NCBI RefSeq assembly: GCF_946476835.1
Contig: NZ_CAMKWA010000007.1
Coordinates: forward strand, 58,388 to 122,387
Direction of reading: 5' to 3'
Source: an uncultured Neokomagataea sp.
GTDB taxonomy: Bacteria; Pseudomonadota; Alphaproteobacteria; Acetobacterales; Acetobacteraceae
DNA: 64,000 bases
Position 1 is the first letter of the stretch. Every line of letters starts with the position of its first letter. The notes under the pieces are model-generated. The model was not told where the DNA came from and ran no database searches. It saw only the letters and a program-made list of their open reading frames with translations. Of the stretch, positions 28,729 to 38,633 are shown piece by piece. The position numbers and the translations under genes are program-made.

Positions 28729-30885
28729 TTAAGACAAAGGCTTGTGGGGTACGCTGAGGGTGGCAGAGAGGCCGGGCTGTAGGTCTGTGTAGCTCATTGT
28801 ACCGTTAAGTGTTTGCACGATATTACGGATCATCCGGCGCCCAAAGCCTTCGCCCGTGGGGGAGTTGGAGTTCTCACCTTGATCTGCGATTTGCAGTGTC
28901 AGGCGTTGGCCATGTTGTGACAGGGTGATGTGTAAGGGGCCAGAGCTCCCATTATATGCGTATTTTGTTGCATTAATCAGAAGTTCTGTCGCGATTAGGC
29001 CAATATTGATGGCACGGTCAATTTCAATGGTGATGGCTGTTAAAGACATTTCTAGGTTTTGGCGCCACTCTGTACCGCATGATGTGAGAACATCATCGAT
29101 CAACTCTTCTAAATATCGGGCGAGGTCGACAACGCCGAGGTGTTTGTCTTGATAAAGACGGCGATGCACGAGATTAATAGCGGCAATACGGTTTTTTGCT
29201 TCTATGAGGGCAGAGGCTGTTTCTGGGGTTGGTGCAGAATGACTTTGAAGATGTAAAAATGAGGACACCATTTGCAGTGAATTCTGGACGCGGTGGTTGA
29301 CCTCACGAATGAAGAGATCTTTCTCTTCAAGTAGGGATTCACGTTCCAGCAAAGTGGCTTCTAAGCGTGTATTGAGCGCGGTAAGCATGCGCTTATGATG
29401 CTCTGTCAGTAAAATTTGGCGTAGGCGACTGGTTGCTTGTGTTTGCTCGGCCGACCAAGGTGCCGCTTTGCCTGTGACGGTTTGGCGCCATGTTTCAAAA
29501 GAGTGGCGAGGTCGTAGAATGGAGTTGTGATCCGGCAATTGTTTGTGCGGGTTCCCAGCCCATTCTATGGTCTGCACGACTTCGACACGTCCCCACAAAA
29601 GGGTGAGGGTGGGTGCGAATGGGAGGGTAATAGTGGTGAGGCCCGCCATTTGATCAGGCCATGACGCAGCTGGTGGGTAAACGTCTTGGAAGCGGGTGTG
29701 TGTATAGAGCCCTGCGGGACTATGTTTTGTGAGCCATGACTGAACTTCATGCAGGATATTATCAGGAGGGAGTGTGCCTTGGCGGGTGATGGTTTCGGCG
29801 CTGATAATGGCGAAGCCATCGCAAGGAATGAGCTTCATGAAAGAATAGAGTTTGGTCCGTAGCGTGGCGTCGAGCGTTTCACGCGTAGTCAGTTCTGAAG
29901 CGATATTATCGAGAATATTTTTGCTGCGCAGGCGTTCTTGAAAAGCGGTGAGTTCTTCTTTGGCGTGTAATTGTCGGGACATGATGCCTGAAAACGTGCG
30001 GCAAAAAGTACGGAGGTCACGTGTTAAGAAATGGGGGGTCGCATGATGGCATGTAATTAAGCCCCATAATGCCCCGTCGATGATGAGGGAGACAGAGGCA
30101 GACGCGGTGACCTGCATATTCATCAGATATTGCAAATGTATGGGTGAGATGGCCCGCATTTGTACGGTGCTCAGGTCAAGCGTGGCGAGTTCGGGGAGAG
30201 CTGGCCTGAGTGGTGTGGCGTTTGTATGAGCGTCTGGAATAGAGCGTACGCGGTTTTTGAGATAAAGGGCGCGTGCTTGTTTAGGAATATCACTTGCTGG
30301 AAAGTGATGGTGCATAAGAGACGGGAAGAGTTCATTTCGGCTCTCAGCAACGACGCGTCCATCACCATTTTCGAGAAATTGGAACAGTAAAACGCGGTCA
30401 AAACCCGTGATTTTTCGGAAAGCATCGGCCCCTTGTCGGCAGAGCGTTGTGATGTTGGGGCTACGCTCGAAACGTTCTGATATTGAATCTATTTCGTTTA
30501 GAAGATGTGTTGTGAACGGGAAATGTGTTGTGCTGGGCTCTAATTCGACAACGATATATGTGTCTATCTGGTGCACAATAATGGTGAAGTGCTCTCCCTT
30601 ATCGCCTTGTACTGAAAGAGCCGAGGCAGAGGACGGGGAGAGAAAAATTTCAGAAGGTTGGGATAAAAGACTGGGGAGTGTCTGACCAAGCCATTGAGGG
30701 GTAAGGCGTTTTTCAAGCTCTCCTGCACCGGAAATGACCTGAAGGGTTTGAGCGTCGGCGACGAGTAATAAGCCGTAACTCTGGATAGCACCGGGGCGGT
30801 GGATAGGTTCTTTGTCACATGTTGTCAGCGCATCGGAGGAAAAAGCCGAGTGGGTTATTGAGTGCAAGGTATGCGGTATGGCCAC
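28729..30885 (-). CDS. Bacteriophytochrome sensor histidine kinase
   Basis: A red/far-red light receptor kinase of 718 residues. Order: PAS (about 20-120) with the biliverdin-binding Cys C23 in CDKEPIHRPGAIQ; GAF (about 140-310) with PASDIP (196-201), H250 in SPIHLQYL and H280/H281 in the LWGLITCHH segment; PHY (about 320-500) with the tongue PRHSF motif (459-463); then a HisKA_2/HWE-type kinase with phosphoacceptor H531 (EVNHRVQN) and an ATPase domain (LINATKYAY). All chromophore residues needed for biliverdin are kept. The GTG at 30885 follows GGAAAAG. There is no adjacent heme oxygenase or response regulator gene in the window. Confidence 0.93.
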   Translation of the reverse strand: MAIPHTLHSITHSAFSSDALTTCDKEPIHRPGAIQSYGLLLVADAQTLQVISGAGELEKRLTPQWLGQTLPSLLSQPSEIFLSPSSASALSVQGDKGEHFTIIVHQIDTYIVVELEPSTTHFPFTTHLLNEIDSISERFERSPNITTLCRQGADAFRKITGFDRVLLFQFLENGDGRVVAESRNELFPSLMHHHFPASDIPKQARALYLKNRVRSIPDAHTNATPLRPALPELATLDLSTVQMRAISPIHLQYLMNMQVTASASVSLIIDGALWGLITCHHATPHFLTRDLRTFCRTFSGIMSRQLHAKEELTAFQERLRSKNILDNIASELTTRETLDATLRTKLYSFMKLIPCDGFAIISAETITRQGTLPPDNILHEVQSWLTKHSPAGLYTHTRFQDVYPPAASWPDQMAGLTTITLPFAPTLTLLWGRVEVVQTIEWAGNPHKQLPDHNSILRPRHSFETWRQTVTGKAAPWSAEQTQATSRLRQILLTEHHKRMLTALNTRLEATLLERESLLEEKDLFIREVNHRVQNSLQMVSSFLHLQSHSAPTPETASALIEAKNRIAAINLVHRRLYQDKHLGVVDLARYLEELIDDVLTSCGTEWRQNLEMSLTAITIEIDRAINIGLIATELLINATKYAYNGSSGPLHITLSQHGQRLTLQIADQGENSNSPTGEGFGRRMIRNIVQTLNGTMSYTDLQPGLSATLSVPHKPLS

Positions 30886-30952
30886 GAGGCATTCTTTTCC
30901 GGAGCGGGAGTTTTGTCTTTAGCGGTAAGTGTGCAGCATCTTGGTGCAATAG

Positions 30953-30987
30953 AAAAGTGGGCGAAGACTGGTTCTTCGCCCACTTTT
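30953..30987 (-). terminator. Terminator after the S10 peptidase gene
   Basis: A 15-bp perfect stem (30953-30967 with 30973-30987) has loop CTGGT and A/T flanks. It separates the S10 peptidase from the phytochrome gene on the minus strand. Confidence 0.9.
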
Positions 30988-31014
30988 CGAATAATCGTCT
31001 TTTACAGTGCTGGT

Positions 31015-32499
31015 TTAGTGTGTGGCGGTGCCCATCCAGCTTTGTACATCAGCCGCAAAAGCATGGCGGCTTTCGGGGCGGAGATATAGCATATGTCCGC
31101 CTTGATAGAGATGCAGAGAGACACGATCCGCCCCAACCGTCAGGTGATCTTTCATCCAATGTGCCGTGCCAAAGGGGCATGCCAGGTCATAATAACCATT
31201 CGCGACGAAGATGCGTAAGGATGGGTTGAGGGCGAGCAACCGGTTCAGGACTGGGATTTGGTGAACGGGGCTTGGGCCACCTTCGCTCCATTTCCAGCTG
31301 GCATTGACGGAGAGAGACAGCAAGTCATAGGTCAGCGGTGTGTGGAAGCCGAGTGCACTGGCGGCATAGCCTGAGAAGGCATTGCCGTATGCACGCCCAA
31401 AGCCAAATAGCGTGGGGTCTGGGCTTTCATCCAGACCATCTGCGGCTGGGTCTGCGATGGTTTGGGTGTAGTCATACAAGCCATGCAAGCGACCATTGAT
31501 GGACATGACATCATGTGAGCCAATGGCCGGGACGCCATGTTGGCGTGCAATGACGCTTTCAGGTAGCCCCGTTCGGGTGGCAACGTCATGATAAAACGCA
31601 CCGTCACTTTCCGTGAGCTTGCCTGCGACCTTGGTGAGGTAGGTTGTCATGGCCCATTGGTAGGCCGCATCCGCCGTTTGAGGGGTGGTGCTGGGGCTTT
31701 GATGTGCAGAAATGAGTGTTGGCAGCATCAGGGCTGCGGAGAGGGGGTTATCTTCTGTATCCAGCAGCGGCATTTCGATGGCGGGGGAAAGCATAACGAG
31801 CCCATCGAGCAGCGTATTTTGCTCAAGCTGAAGTGCATTGGCCACTTGGATAGCGCGGATGCCGCCATAGCTCTCGCCGACAAGATAATGAGGGGATTCT
31901 TGGCGGTTGTTATTGGCAATCCAGAGCTGGATGACTTTTGCGAAAGCGCTGGCATCTTGCTTTACACCATAGAACTCACCCGCGGCTTTCGTTGGGTCGG
32001 TTGGGCGTGAATAGCCAGTGCCGATGGCGTCAATGAAAACCATGTCGGTTGTTGGCAGCCAGCTATCGGGGTTTTCACCGAGTGTTGCGTGTGCGCCGTC
32101 TGTTGGGTCTTTGCTAGGCATAGTGAGGGCAACAGGGCCAGCCGCGCCGAGGTGCAGATAAGCGGTGCCACCACCAGGCCCACCGTTGAAAAAGAAAGAA
32201 ACAGGACGTTTGGCGGCGGTTGCACCGTCTTTTGTATAGGCCACGTAAAAGACGCGCGCTGAAGGTGCGCCGTTTGCGTCACGCAAGGTCAGGGTGCCCG
32301 CATGTGCGGTGTACGCGATGGAGCCGTAGTGATGTTTGGTGGTGCTATCGGTTGGGAGAAGTGCGGCTGTGCCCGTGAAGTGGTCGTCAGGCTGTGCCGC
32401 AGGGGCAGGTTTTGGTGTGGTATCAGCGGCAGAGAGTGTGCCAGCAGCAGTGCTGAGGAGGGCGCAGCTGAGAAGGGCCGCACGGAATGAGAAGCGCAT
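31015..32499 (-). CDS. Exported S10-family serine carboxypeptidase
   Basis: A 494-residue hydrolase with a signal peptide (residues about 1-24, ending in LSA). The S10 family marks are the oxyanion loop NGGPGGG, the nucleophile serine in GESYGG and the histidine in QGGHMLYL; an Asp in the DLACPFG stretch is a candidate for the triad. Bacterial S10 members are uncommon and mostly uncharacterised; periplasmic carboxypeptidase activity on peptides is the family role. The ATG at 32499 has AGGA about ten bases upstream. It is apparently monocistronic and followed by a strong terminator. Confidence 0.88.
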   Translation of the reverse strand: MRFSFRAALLSCALLSTAAGTLSAADTTPKPAPAAQPDDHFTGTAALLPTDSTTKHHYGSIAYTAHAGTLTLRDANGAPSARVFYVAYTKDGATAAKRPVSFFFNGGPGGGTAYLHLGAAGPVALTMPSKDPTDGAHATLGENPDSWLPTTDMVFIDAIGTGYSRPTDPTKAAGEFYGVKQDASAFAKVIQLWIANNNRQESPHYLVGESYGGIRAIQVANALQLEQNTLLDGLVMLSPAIEMPLLDTEDNPLSAALMLPTLISAHQSPSTTPQTADAAYQWAMTTYLTKVAGKLTESDGAFYHDVATRTGLPESVIARQHGVPAIGSHDVMSINGRLHGLYDYTQTIADPAADGLDESPDPTLFGFGRAYGNAFSGYAASALGFHTPLTYDLLSLSVNASWKWSEGGPSPVHQIPVLNRLLALNPSLRIFVANGYYDLACPFGTAHWMKDHLTVGADRVSLHLYQGGHMLYLRPESRHAFAADVQSWMGTATH

Positions 32500-32598
32500 C
32501 AGAGCAAAATCCTGAGGTGGTTATTCATAAAGTTATAATATTACGAATAACCACGCTCATTGCCAAAGCGCTATGGATTCAAGGTAAAGTTTTTGTAA

Positions 32599-34017
32599 TC
32601 AAACCTTGGGGGTTACCCGGATATTGGGTGCCAGCATATGCCGTGGGTCAGCCACGCGATCATACTCTTCGCCGGTCATAACCCCTAGGGCCAAGGCCGA
32701 TTCACGCGGGCTATTGCCTGTTTCCACAGCATGATGCGCGACTTTAGAGGCGGCATCGTAACCAATAGCTGGGGACAGTGCTGTCACGAGGACTAAAGAC
32801 CGGTCGAGATCTTGCTTCAGGCGTGTTTCGTTGGCGCGGATGCCTTCAACCAAGAAGCGGCGGAAGTTTTCAGAACCATCATTGAGCAAGGTAATGCCTT
32901 GCATGACGTTGTGAATAATGAGTGGTTTATAGACATTCATGTCCATCATACCGCTCGCCCCACCCATACCAACGGCGACGTCATTGCTCATGACTTGCAG
33001 CGTGAGCATCGCCAAGGCTTCGGCTTGGGTCGGGTTTATTTTGCCGGGCATGATGGAGGAGCCGGGCTCGTTTTCTGGCAAGTGTAGTTCGCTTAAGCCA
33101 GCGCGCGGGCCGCAGGCGAGGAGGCGAATATCATTCGCAATTTTGAACAATGCGCCTGCTGTGGTGCGTAAGCAGCCAGAGAGATGCACGAGGGCGTCAT
33201 GTGCGCCTTGGAGAGCAAATTTATTCTCGGCAGCGGTGAAATGAATGCCCGTTTGCTCAGCCAAGGCTGCGCAGGCGCGTTGGTCAAAGCCAGGGTCTGT
33301 GTTCACGCCCGTCCCAAGTGCTGTTCCACCAAGCGCAAGGGGAAGCAGTCCATCACGTGCAGCTGTGAGGCGTGCGATGTTGTCCGTGAGCATGCCTGCA
33401 TAGCCATACCATTCTTGGCCCAATGTGATGGGAACGGCATCTTGCAGATGGGTGCGGCCCACTTTTACGAGGTCTTTCCACTCTTCAGCTTTCGCCGCAA
33501 TTGCATCTCGTAGGCGCGTCAAAGCTGGAATGAGGCGATGCTCTACGCCGAGGACAGCGGCAACATGCATGGCCGTGGGGAAGTTACAATTGGTGGATTG
33601 CCCCATATTGACGTGGTCATTGGGGTGCAGAGGCGTTTTGCTGCCCAAAGGCGCGCCTGCGATTTGGCTTGCGCGATTGGCGATGACTTCGTTGACGTTC
33701 ATGTTGAACTGCGTGCCTGATCCAGTCATCCAGACGCGCAGGGGGAACATGGCGTCGTGCTGGCCAGCCACGATTTCATCACAGACGACATGGATGAGCT
33801 TTGCGCTTTCAGCATCGAGGCGACCACTTTGTGCGTTGGCCGTGGCGCAGGCTTGTTTGACCAAAGCATAAGCTTCGATCATTTCAGGAGGCATGAGGTC
33901 CCGGCCAATGCTGAAATATTGCAATGAACGTTGTGTTTGTGCGCCCCAGAGAACGTTTTCCGGTACTTCGACCGGGCCCATGCCGTCCGTTTCGGTACGG
34001 TATCCAGTTGTCGTCAT
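32599..34017 (-). CDS. fumC: Fumarate hydratase class II
   Basis: The cofactor-free fumarase that hydrates fumarate to malate. It has 472 residues. The superfamily signature [11 protein letters not shown] is at 319-329, with H190 in VGRTHLQDA and [14 protein letters not shown] near residue 98. Its start overlaps the stop of the zinc-ribbon membrane gene by four bases (ATGA), so it is at the end of the ccm transcript. That links a TCA cycle enzyme to cytochrome c maturation by position. No distinct promoter is apparent in the overlap, though an internal promoter inside ccmI cannot be excluded. Confidence 0.97.
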   Translation of the reverse strand: MTTTGYRTETDGMGPVEVPENVLWGAQTQRSLQYFSIGRDLMPPEMIEAYALVKQACATANAQSGRLDAESAKLIHVVCDEIVAGQHDAMFPLRVWMTGSGTQFNMNVNEVIANRASQIAGAPLGSKTPLHPNDHVNMGQSTNCNFPTAMHVAAVLGVEHRLIPALTRLRDAIAAKAEEWKDLVKVGRTHLQDAVPITLGQEWYGYAGMLTDNIARLTAARDGLLPLALGGTALGTGVNTDPGFDQRACAALAEQTGIHFTAAENKFALQGAHDALVHLSGCLRTTAGALFKIANDIRLLACGPRAGLSELHLPENEPGSSIMPGKINPTQAEALAMLTLQVMSNDVAVGMGGASGMMDMNVYKPLIIHNVMQGITLLNDGSENFRRFLVEGIRANETRLKQDLDRSLVLVTALSPAIGYDAASKVAHHAVETGNSPRESALALGVMTGEEYDRVADPRHMLAPNIRVTPKV

Positions 34018-34316
34018 CGTTTTATCTTCCCTTCACCTTTGAACCAGCGGTCAACGCCAAAGCGGACATGGGCATAAAAGAAACCAACGCCGATGCCTAT
34101 GAGCGCGAAAAGAACGGTCCATAATGAAAAGGGGCGTACAAGCAAAGAGACACCGGGCAGTAATACGCAACCGCCCACAATGCTGCTGAGCACTTCAATC
34201 TTGCGCGGGCCAAAATGCCGCTCTGCACCGCAGGACGTGCAATAATCTGCGGTACTGCGCAGGGGGGCGCGGCACAGCGGGCAGGGTATGACAGCAGTGC
34301 TGTTAGGTCGCATCAC
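34014..34316 (-). CDS. Small zinc-ribbon membrane protein
   Basis: A protein of 99-100 residues with an N-terminal CxxC-x10-CxxC zinc ribbon (C12, C15 and C26, C29) and two predicted membrane helices (about residues 43-60 and 65-82), ending in a basic tail. It lies between ccmI and fumC: its ribosome site AAGGA overlaps the ccmI stop and its own stop overlaps the fumC start. I do not recognise a named family. It may be a small envelope protein expressed with the cytochrome c operon. The start is a GTG at 34316 or the ATG at 34313. Confidence 0.75.
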   Translation of the reverse strand: MMRPNSTAVIPCPLCRAPLRSTADYCTSCGAERHFGPRKIEVLSSIVGGCVLLPGVSLLVRPFSLWTVLFALIGIGVGFFYAHVRFGVDRWFKGEGKIKR

Positions 34317-34331
34317 GGGGCGGTTGTATCC

Positions 34332-35069
34332 TTACTGTTGTTCACCAAGGTCATGTTCACCTTCAGCGACCCGTGCTTCTGCTGCCATGCGCCATGAGGC
34401 ATCATGTGGTGCTGCGGCAAGGGCACGCCGATAGAGGCTGAGTGTATCACGATTGATGTGACCGTCACGTTTTACCATGGCTTCGGCAAGGCTGAGGGCT
34501 AATTCTGGTGAGAATTGTGCCTGGAGTGCGGCTTGCCAATCTGCAATCGCAGCGTTGGTGAGGCCGGAGCGGAGCTCAACTTGCCCCAGTAAGGTGTGCC
34601 CCGGAACGTAAGACGGGCTTTCCGGGGGGAAGGTCGCGACGGAGGCTTGAAGTTTCTGGATCAGCGCCATGGTGTGCGGATCTGGCGCAATCCCGCGGGA
34701 GGCAAGGGGTTGGGGGGGTAAGGCCGGGTGGCCATTGGAGATATAGAGGATGCCCGCGCAGACAGGGATGCTGATCCCAAGAAGTAGGAAAGGAATGAGG
34801 CGCCGTTTTTGTATAGCTGCGGCGGTGGGCGCATCTTCAGGGCTGCTATCCGCAGCAAGAAGGCGGCGCTGGATTTCAAGTTGTGCAGCCGAATAATCGG
34901 ATCCGGTGACGAGGCCAAGGCGTTGGTCACGGTCAAGTTCGGCTAATTGCCCACGATACAACGCGAGGGCCGATTGACGCGCGCCAATGCGGAGTTGTGC
35001 CCAACGCAAGCCGAGCATGACAGGGAGCAAAGTGATGAGGGTGATGAGCAGAAAGCTGATCCAACTCAT
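34332..35069 (-). CDS. ccmI: Cytochrome c maturation protein CcmI
   Basis: A 245-residue apocytochrome chaperone of System I. It has two membrane helices, one at the N-terminus (about 3-21) and one near residue 93-110, with a cytoplasmic loop between that carries the typical YRGQLAELDRDQ and LEIQRRLL stretch. The C-terminal periplasmic part holds TPR-like helices. It delivers apocytochrome to the CcmFH ligase. It overlaps the ccmH stop (ATGA) and continues the ccmCDEFGHI order. Confidence 0.93.
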   Translation of the reverse strand: MSWISFLLITLITLLPVMLGLRWAQLRIGARQSALALYRGQLAELDRDQRLGLVTGSDYSAAQLEIQRRLLAADSSPEDAPTAAAIQKRRLIPFLLLGISIPVCAGILYISNGHPALPPQPLASRGIAPDPHTMALIQKLQASVATFPPESPSYVPGHTLLGQVELRSGLTNAAIADWQAALQAQFSPELALSLAEAMVKRDGHINRDTLSLYRRALAAAPHDASWRMAAEARVAEGEHDLGEQQ

Positions 35070-35542
35070 GATTTATTCTCCCGGGTAAGTGCGGCGAGGC
35101 GGGCGCGTTCGTCTTCGGTTAAGTCATTGCTAGGTGTTGGAGTGTTGCGCTGGCGGAATTGCCACCATGCCAACCCGATACCGCTGAGAAGGGCCAGGCC
35201 GGGCATGATCCAGAGTAGGGCGGTGGTGATAGAAAATGGCGGAGAGAGGCGAATGAACGTGCCGTAGCGGTCTGTCATCCACATCATGATTTGTTGGTCT
35301 GTTTTACCAGATTCGACCTGTTCACGTACGACGCGGCGTAGGTCACGTGCGAGGGGGGCACTGCTATCCTCGATGCTCTCATTTTGGCAGACAAGGCAGC
35401 GGAGCTGTGCGCCAATCGTTTCCGCGCGTTTTTCTTGCAGCGGGTTGGGCAGCATCTCGCTTGGGCTATCAACCGCAAAGGCTGCGCCTGCGAGGCTGAT
35501 GCCTAAGGTGAGGGCGCAGAGAATGGAGAGGTGTTTTTTCAT
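35066..35542 (-). CDS. ccmH: Cytochrome c maturation protein CcmH
   Basis: A 158-residue thiol-reducing partner of the heme ligase. A signal peptide or N-terminal anchor (about 1-23) is followed by the active-site LRCLVCQN motif (C49, C52), then a C-terminal membrane helix (about 107-127). It reduces the heme-binding cysteines of apocytochrome. The start overlaps ccmG and the stop overlaps ccmI, each by four bases. Confidence 0.95.
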   Translation of the reverse strand: MKKHLSILCALTLGISLAGAAFAVDSPSEMLPNPLQEKRAETIGAQLRCLVCQNESIEDSSAPLARDLRRVVREQVESGKTDQQIMMWMTDRYGTFIRLSPPFSITTALLWIMPGLALLSGIGLAWWQFRQRNTPTPSNDLTEDERARLAALTRENKS

Positions 35543-36117
35543 CGGTAGGGCGCCAGAAGGGGACGGATTTCTGCGTCAAAAAGCTGGGGGGTGAGGCCCG
35601 AAGCATTGTGCCATAAAATGCGTCCCCCCGGTGCTATGAGGAAGCTCTCAGGTACGCCTGTGACGCCCCAATCAATGGCGGCGCGGCCATTCTGATCGGT
35701 GGCAATGCGGGCATAAGGGGAGCCATCGCGCTGAATGAAAGCTGCGGCATCCTCAGGTTTATCTTTATACGCGACGCCCCAAATGGGGATCTCTTGAGCG
35801 ATGATGCGTAATCCCGGCATTTCAGCTACGCAGGGAATGCACCAAGACGCAAAGAAGTTGAGCAAAATGGGTGTGTGCTGGCTTTGTAGCTCTGAGGCAT
35901 TGAAGCCGGTGGTTTGATCAGCATTAGCGACGGATGCTGGAAGGCCGGGGAGGGAAAAATTAGGTATTGGGTGGCCAAGCTGGGGGGTATTGACCGCACG
36001 GGGGTCAAAGCCACCATTTTGCATGCCGTGCAGCATCCGCCAGAACCCGAAGCCTAAGGCGCTGGCTCCCACGACGGGGAGGGCTGTCAGGAGTTTACGC
36101 CGTGATGTCGTGCTCAT
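35539..36117 (-). CDS. ccmG: Thiol:disulfide interchange protein CcmG/DsbE
   Basis: A 192-residue periplasmic thioredoxin-like protein. An N-terminal membrane anchor (about 8-26) precedes the thioredoxin fold with W-C93-I-P-C96. It supplies reductant to the apocytochrome c pathway. The GVTGVPESFLI cis-proline stretch is conserved. It overlaps ccmF upstream and ccmH downstream by four bases each. Confidence 0.95.
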   Translation of the reverse strand: MSTTSRRKLLTALPVVGASALGFGFWRMLHGMQNGGFDPRAVNTPQLGHPIPNFSLPGLPASVANADQTTGFNASELQSQHTPILLNFFASWCIPCVAEMPGLRIIAQEIPIWGVAYKDKPEDAAAFIQRDGSPYARIATDQNGRAAIDWGVTGVPESFLIAPGGRILWHNASGLTPQLFDAEIRPLLAPYR

Positions 36118-38099
36118 GATGTTTTCTCCGCAAGAGCTGTTGCGCGGCGTGGGGCACCAATGCGTAAGCGGCGGTCAGACAGCGAGAGGCCACCACCAAT
36201 GGCCATAATCAGCGCACCGAGCCACATCCAAGGGGCGAGGGTGTTGTTGTGTAAACGCAAGACATAGGTTGTGTTTACACCCGTGCCTTGTTGGTCACCG
36301 ATGACGCCGTAGAGATCGCGTAGAAAGTTGGTGTGAATGGAGACTTCGGTCGTGGTTTGATGCTGGGATGTGAAATCCCGCTTTTCAGGGTGCAGTACGG
36401 TGATGACATGCCCGTTATGGCTGACGGTGATGTCGGCCTGTAAGGCATTGTAATTCGGGCCGCGTAGGTGGCGGATGCTCGTTAAGGTCCAGTCATCGCC
36501 CGCGAGGTGGGTTGTGTGTCCGATGGGGACTTCAACAATGGCGTGCTGTGCGCTGGACATGCCACTCAGGCCGAGCACCGTAATACCTGCGCCAATATGC
36601 GCCAGTGTTGCGCCCCATGAGGAGCGTGGGAGTGAGCGCGCGCGTGAGAGCACGGAACGGAGAGTGCCACCGCGTAGGCCGAGGCGGCGCATCATATCCG
36701 CGATGGATGCCGCGATAACCCAAACAGATAATACGCCACAGGCGATGGGGAGAACGCCTGAGAAGTGCCACCAGCAAAGTGCTAACCCGACGAGGGTGAG
36801 GGGAATGGCTGTGCGGAGATGGGTAAAGCTGCGGGAGAGGTTCGCACGTTTCCACGGTAAGGCGGTGCCGAGGCCCATGGCCAGCAAAAGTGGGAGTGTC
36901 AGTGGTATAGTGGCCGCATCAAAAAACGGTTTGCCGACGGAGATGGTCCGCCCGGCGAGGAGTTGCATAAAAGGCGGGTACATTGTGCCTGTGACAACCA
37001 CGGCACAGATGGAACAGAGCAGAATATTATTGAGCACCAAGGCGCCCTCACGGGAGACAGGGGCAAACAAGCCGCCCGCCGTGAGTGAGGGGGCACGCCA
37101 TGCGAACAGGCTGAGTGAACCACCAATGACGATGGCTAAAAGTGCCAAAATGAACACGCCGCGTGCGGGGTCATTGGCAAAGGCATGTACGGAGTTCAGG
37201 ATGCCGGACCGGACGAGAAAGGTGCCAGAGAGTGAGAAGGAGAAGGTGGCGATGGCCAGCAATACCGTCCAGATTTTCAGTCCTTCGCGCTTTTCCACCA
37301 CGATGGCTGAGTGGACGAGGGCCGTCCCCGTGAGCCATGGGATCAGCGAAGCGTTTTCCACGGGATCCCAGAACCAATATCCGCCCCAGCCGAGGACGTA
37401 ATAAGACCACCACGAGCCAAGTGCGATGCCACAGGTGAGGAAGGCCCACGCAGCCACGGCCCAAGGGCGTACCCAGCGGCCCCAAGCGGCATCAACGCGC
37501 CCCTCAATGAGGGCGGCAACGGCGAAGGCAAACGGAACGGCAAAGCCAACGTAACCCGTGTAGAGAATGGGCGGATGAAAGGCGAGGCCGGGGTCTTGCA
37601 GCAAGGGGTTCATGCCTTGCCCGTCCATGGGTGCGGGGTAGAGGCGTTCAAACGGGTCTGAGGTCAGAAGGCAAAAAAGCTGGAAACCTGCGGAGACGCC
37701 ACCAAGAATGGCCAAGACGCGGCCACGTAAAATATCGGGGAGGTTACGCCCAAAGAGAGAGACAGCTCCGCCGCAAAGGGCCAGAATGAGGGTCCAGAGT
37801 AGGACGGAGCCTTCGTGGTTTCCCCAAACGCCGGTGATTTTATACAAAAGGGGTTTGGCAATGGCTGAGTTTGCCGCGACGTTTTGGACGGAAAAATCAT
37901 CATTTACGGCGCAAAGGATGAGACTCAAAAAAGAGAGGCTGAGCGCAATCAGTTGGCCAACGGCTAAAGCTGGTGCCAGTGCGACCAAGCGTTGATGTTT
38001 GGCGCTACGGGCAGCCCATAGCGGTATAGCGCACTGGAAAACGGCTAAGACGCAGCCAAGGGCGAGGGCAAAATGCCCTTCTTCAGGTCCAAAAAACAT
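36114..38099 (-). CDS. ccmF: Heme lyase subunit CcmF
   Basis: The large membrane subunit of the cytochrome c heme ligase, 661 residues with about 14 membrane segments. The heme-handling WWD domain is clear: GSWWSYYVLGWGGYWFWDPVENASL, with conserved His residues in flanking loops (for example the WGNHEGS stretch near the N-terminus). It transfers heme from holo-CcmE to apocytochrome. Its start lies six bases after the ccmE stop and its end overlaps ccmG. Confidence 0.97.
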   Translation of the reverse strand: MFFGPEEGHFALALGCVLAVFQCAIPLWAARSAKHQRLVALAPALAVGQLIALSLSFLSLILCAVNDDFSVQNVAANSAIAKPLLYKITGVWGNHEGSVLLWTLILALCGGAVSLFGRNLPDILRGRVLAILGGVSAGFQLFCLLTSDPFERLYPAPMDGQGMNPLLQDPGLAFHPPILYTGYVGFAVPFAFAVAALIEGRVDAAWGRWVRPWAVAAWAFLTCGIALGSWWSYYVLGWGGYWFWDPVENASLIPWLTGTALVHSAIVVEKREGLKIWTVLLAIATFSFSLSGTFLVRSGILNSVHAFANDPARGVFILALLAIVIGGSLSLFAWRAPSLTAGGLFAPVSREGALVLNNILLCSICAVVVTGTMYPPFMQLLAGRTISVGKPFFDAATIPLTLPLLLAMGLGTALPWKRANLSRSFTHLRTAIPLTLVGLALCWWHFSGVLPIACGVLSVWVIAASIADMMRRLGLRGGTLRSVLSRARSLPRSSWGATLAHIGAGITVLGLSGMSSAQHAIVEVPIGHTTHLAGDDWTLTSIRHLRGPNYNALQADITVSHNGHVITVLHPEKRDFTSQHQTTTEVSIHTNFLRDLYGVIGDQQGTGVNTTYVLRLHNNTLAPWMWLGALIMAIGGGLSLSDRRLRIGAPRRATALAEKTS

Positions 38100-38105
38100 G
38101 GGCGG

Positions 38106-38633
38106 TTAACCTCCCGTTTTTGTATTTTTGTGGGAGGAATCCTCGGAGGAGGTCATCGTGTTCCAGCTTGCAGCATCTGGTGCTTTGCCAAAACGTGGGT
38201 CCCATTTCCCGGTGCGGCGCAGTTCTTCCGCCACTTCTTTGGGCATGTAGGTTTCATCATGCTTGGCGAGGACTTCGCTAGCAGTGAAGGCTCCACCGGG
38301 CTCCACGGTGCCTAGGGCGACCACACTTTGCCCTTCGCGGAAGAGGTCTGGGAGGATGCCGGCATAGCTTACGGTGATGGCGGCTTGGCCATCAGTGATC
38401 TGGAATTCATTGATCGGCGTGTTGTGTGCGACAATGCGGTGTAGTGATCCCGCTACGACCATACCGCCAAGCCGGATGGTGCGGTCTGGGCTTGGTGGGT
38501 GCGCTCTGACCTGTGATGGTGCCATGAAAAACACGATATTGGAGGAAAATGCGCGGAGCGTTAGGCCCGCAGCAAGCCCCAAGCAGGCAAGGCAACTGAT
38601 GACCAGCCAGAGGCGGCGTGTTTTGCGTGTCAC
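38106..38633 (-). CDS. ccmE: Heme chaperone CcmE
   Basis: A 175-residue membrane-anchored periplasmic OB-fold protein that carries heme covalently. The heme-binding HxxxY motif is H125-D-E-T-Y129. An N-terminal helix (about 8-26) anchors it. The C-terminal tail is extended and polar. It overlaps ccmD by four bases. Confidence 0.96.
   Translation of the reverse strand: MTRKTRRLWLVISCLACLGLAAGLTLRAFSSNIVFFMAPSQVRAHPPSPDRTIRLGGMVVAGSLHRIVAHNTPINEFQITDGQAAITVSYAGILPDLFREGQSVVALGTVEPGGAFTASEVLAKHDETYMPKEVAEELRRTGKWDPRFGKAPDAASWNTMTSSEDSSHKNTKTGG

Noticed and set aside
36475..37401. Long plus-strand open frame opposite ccmF
   Set aside because: Product is low-complexity and Arg/Pro/Ser-rich, as expected for an antisense shadow of a GC-biased gene; ccmF is unambiguous.
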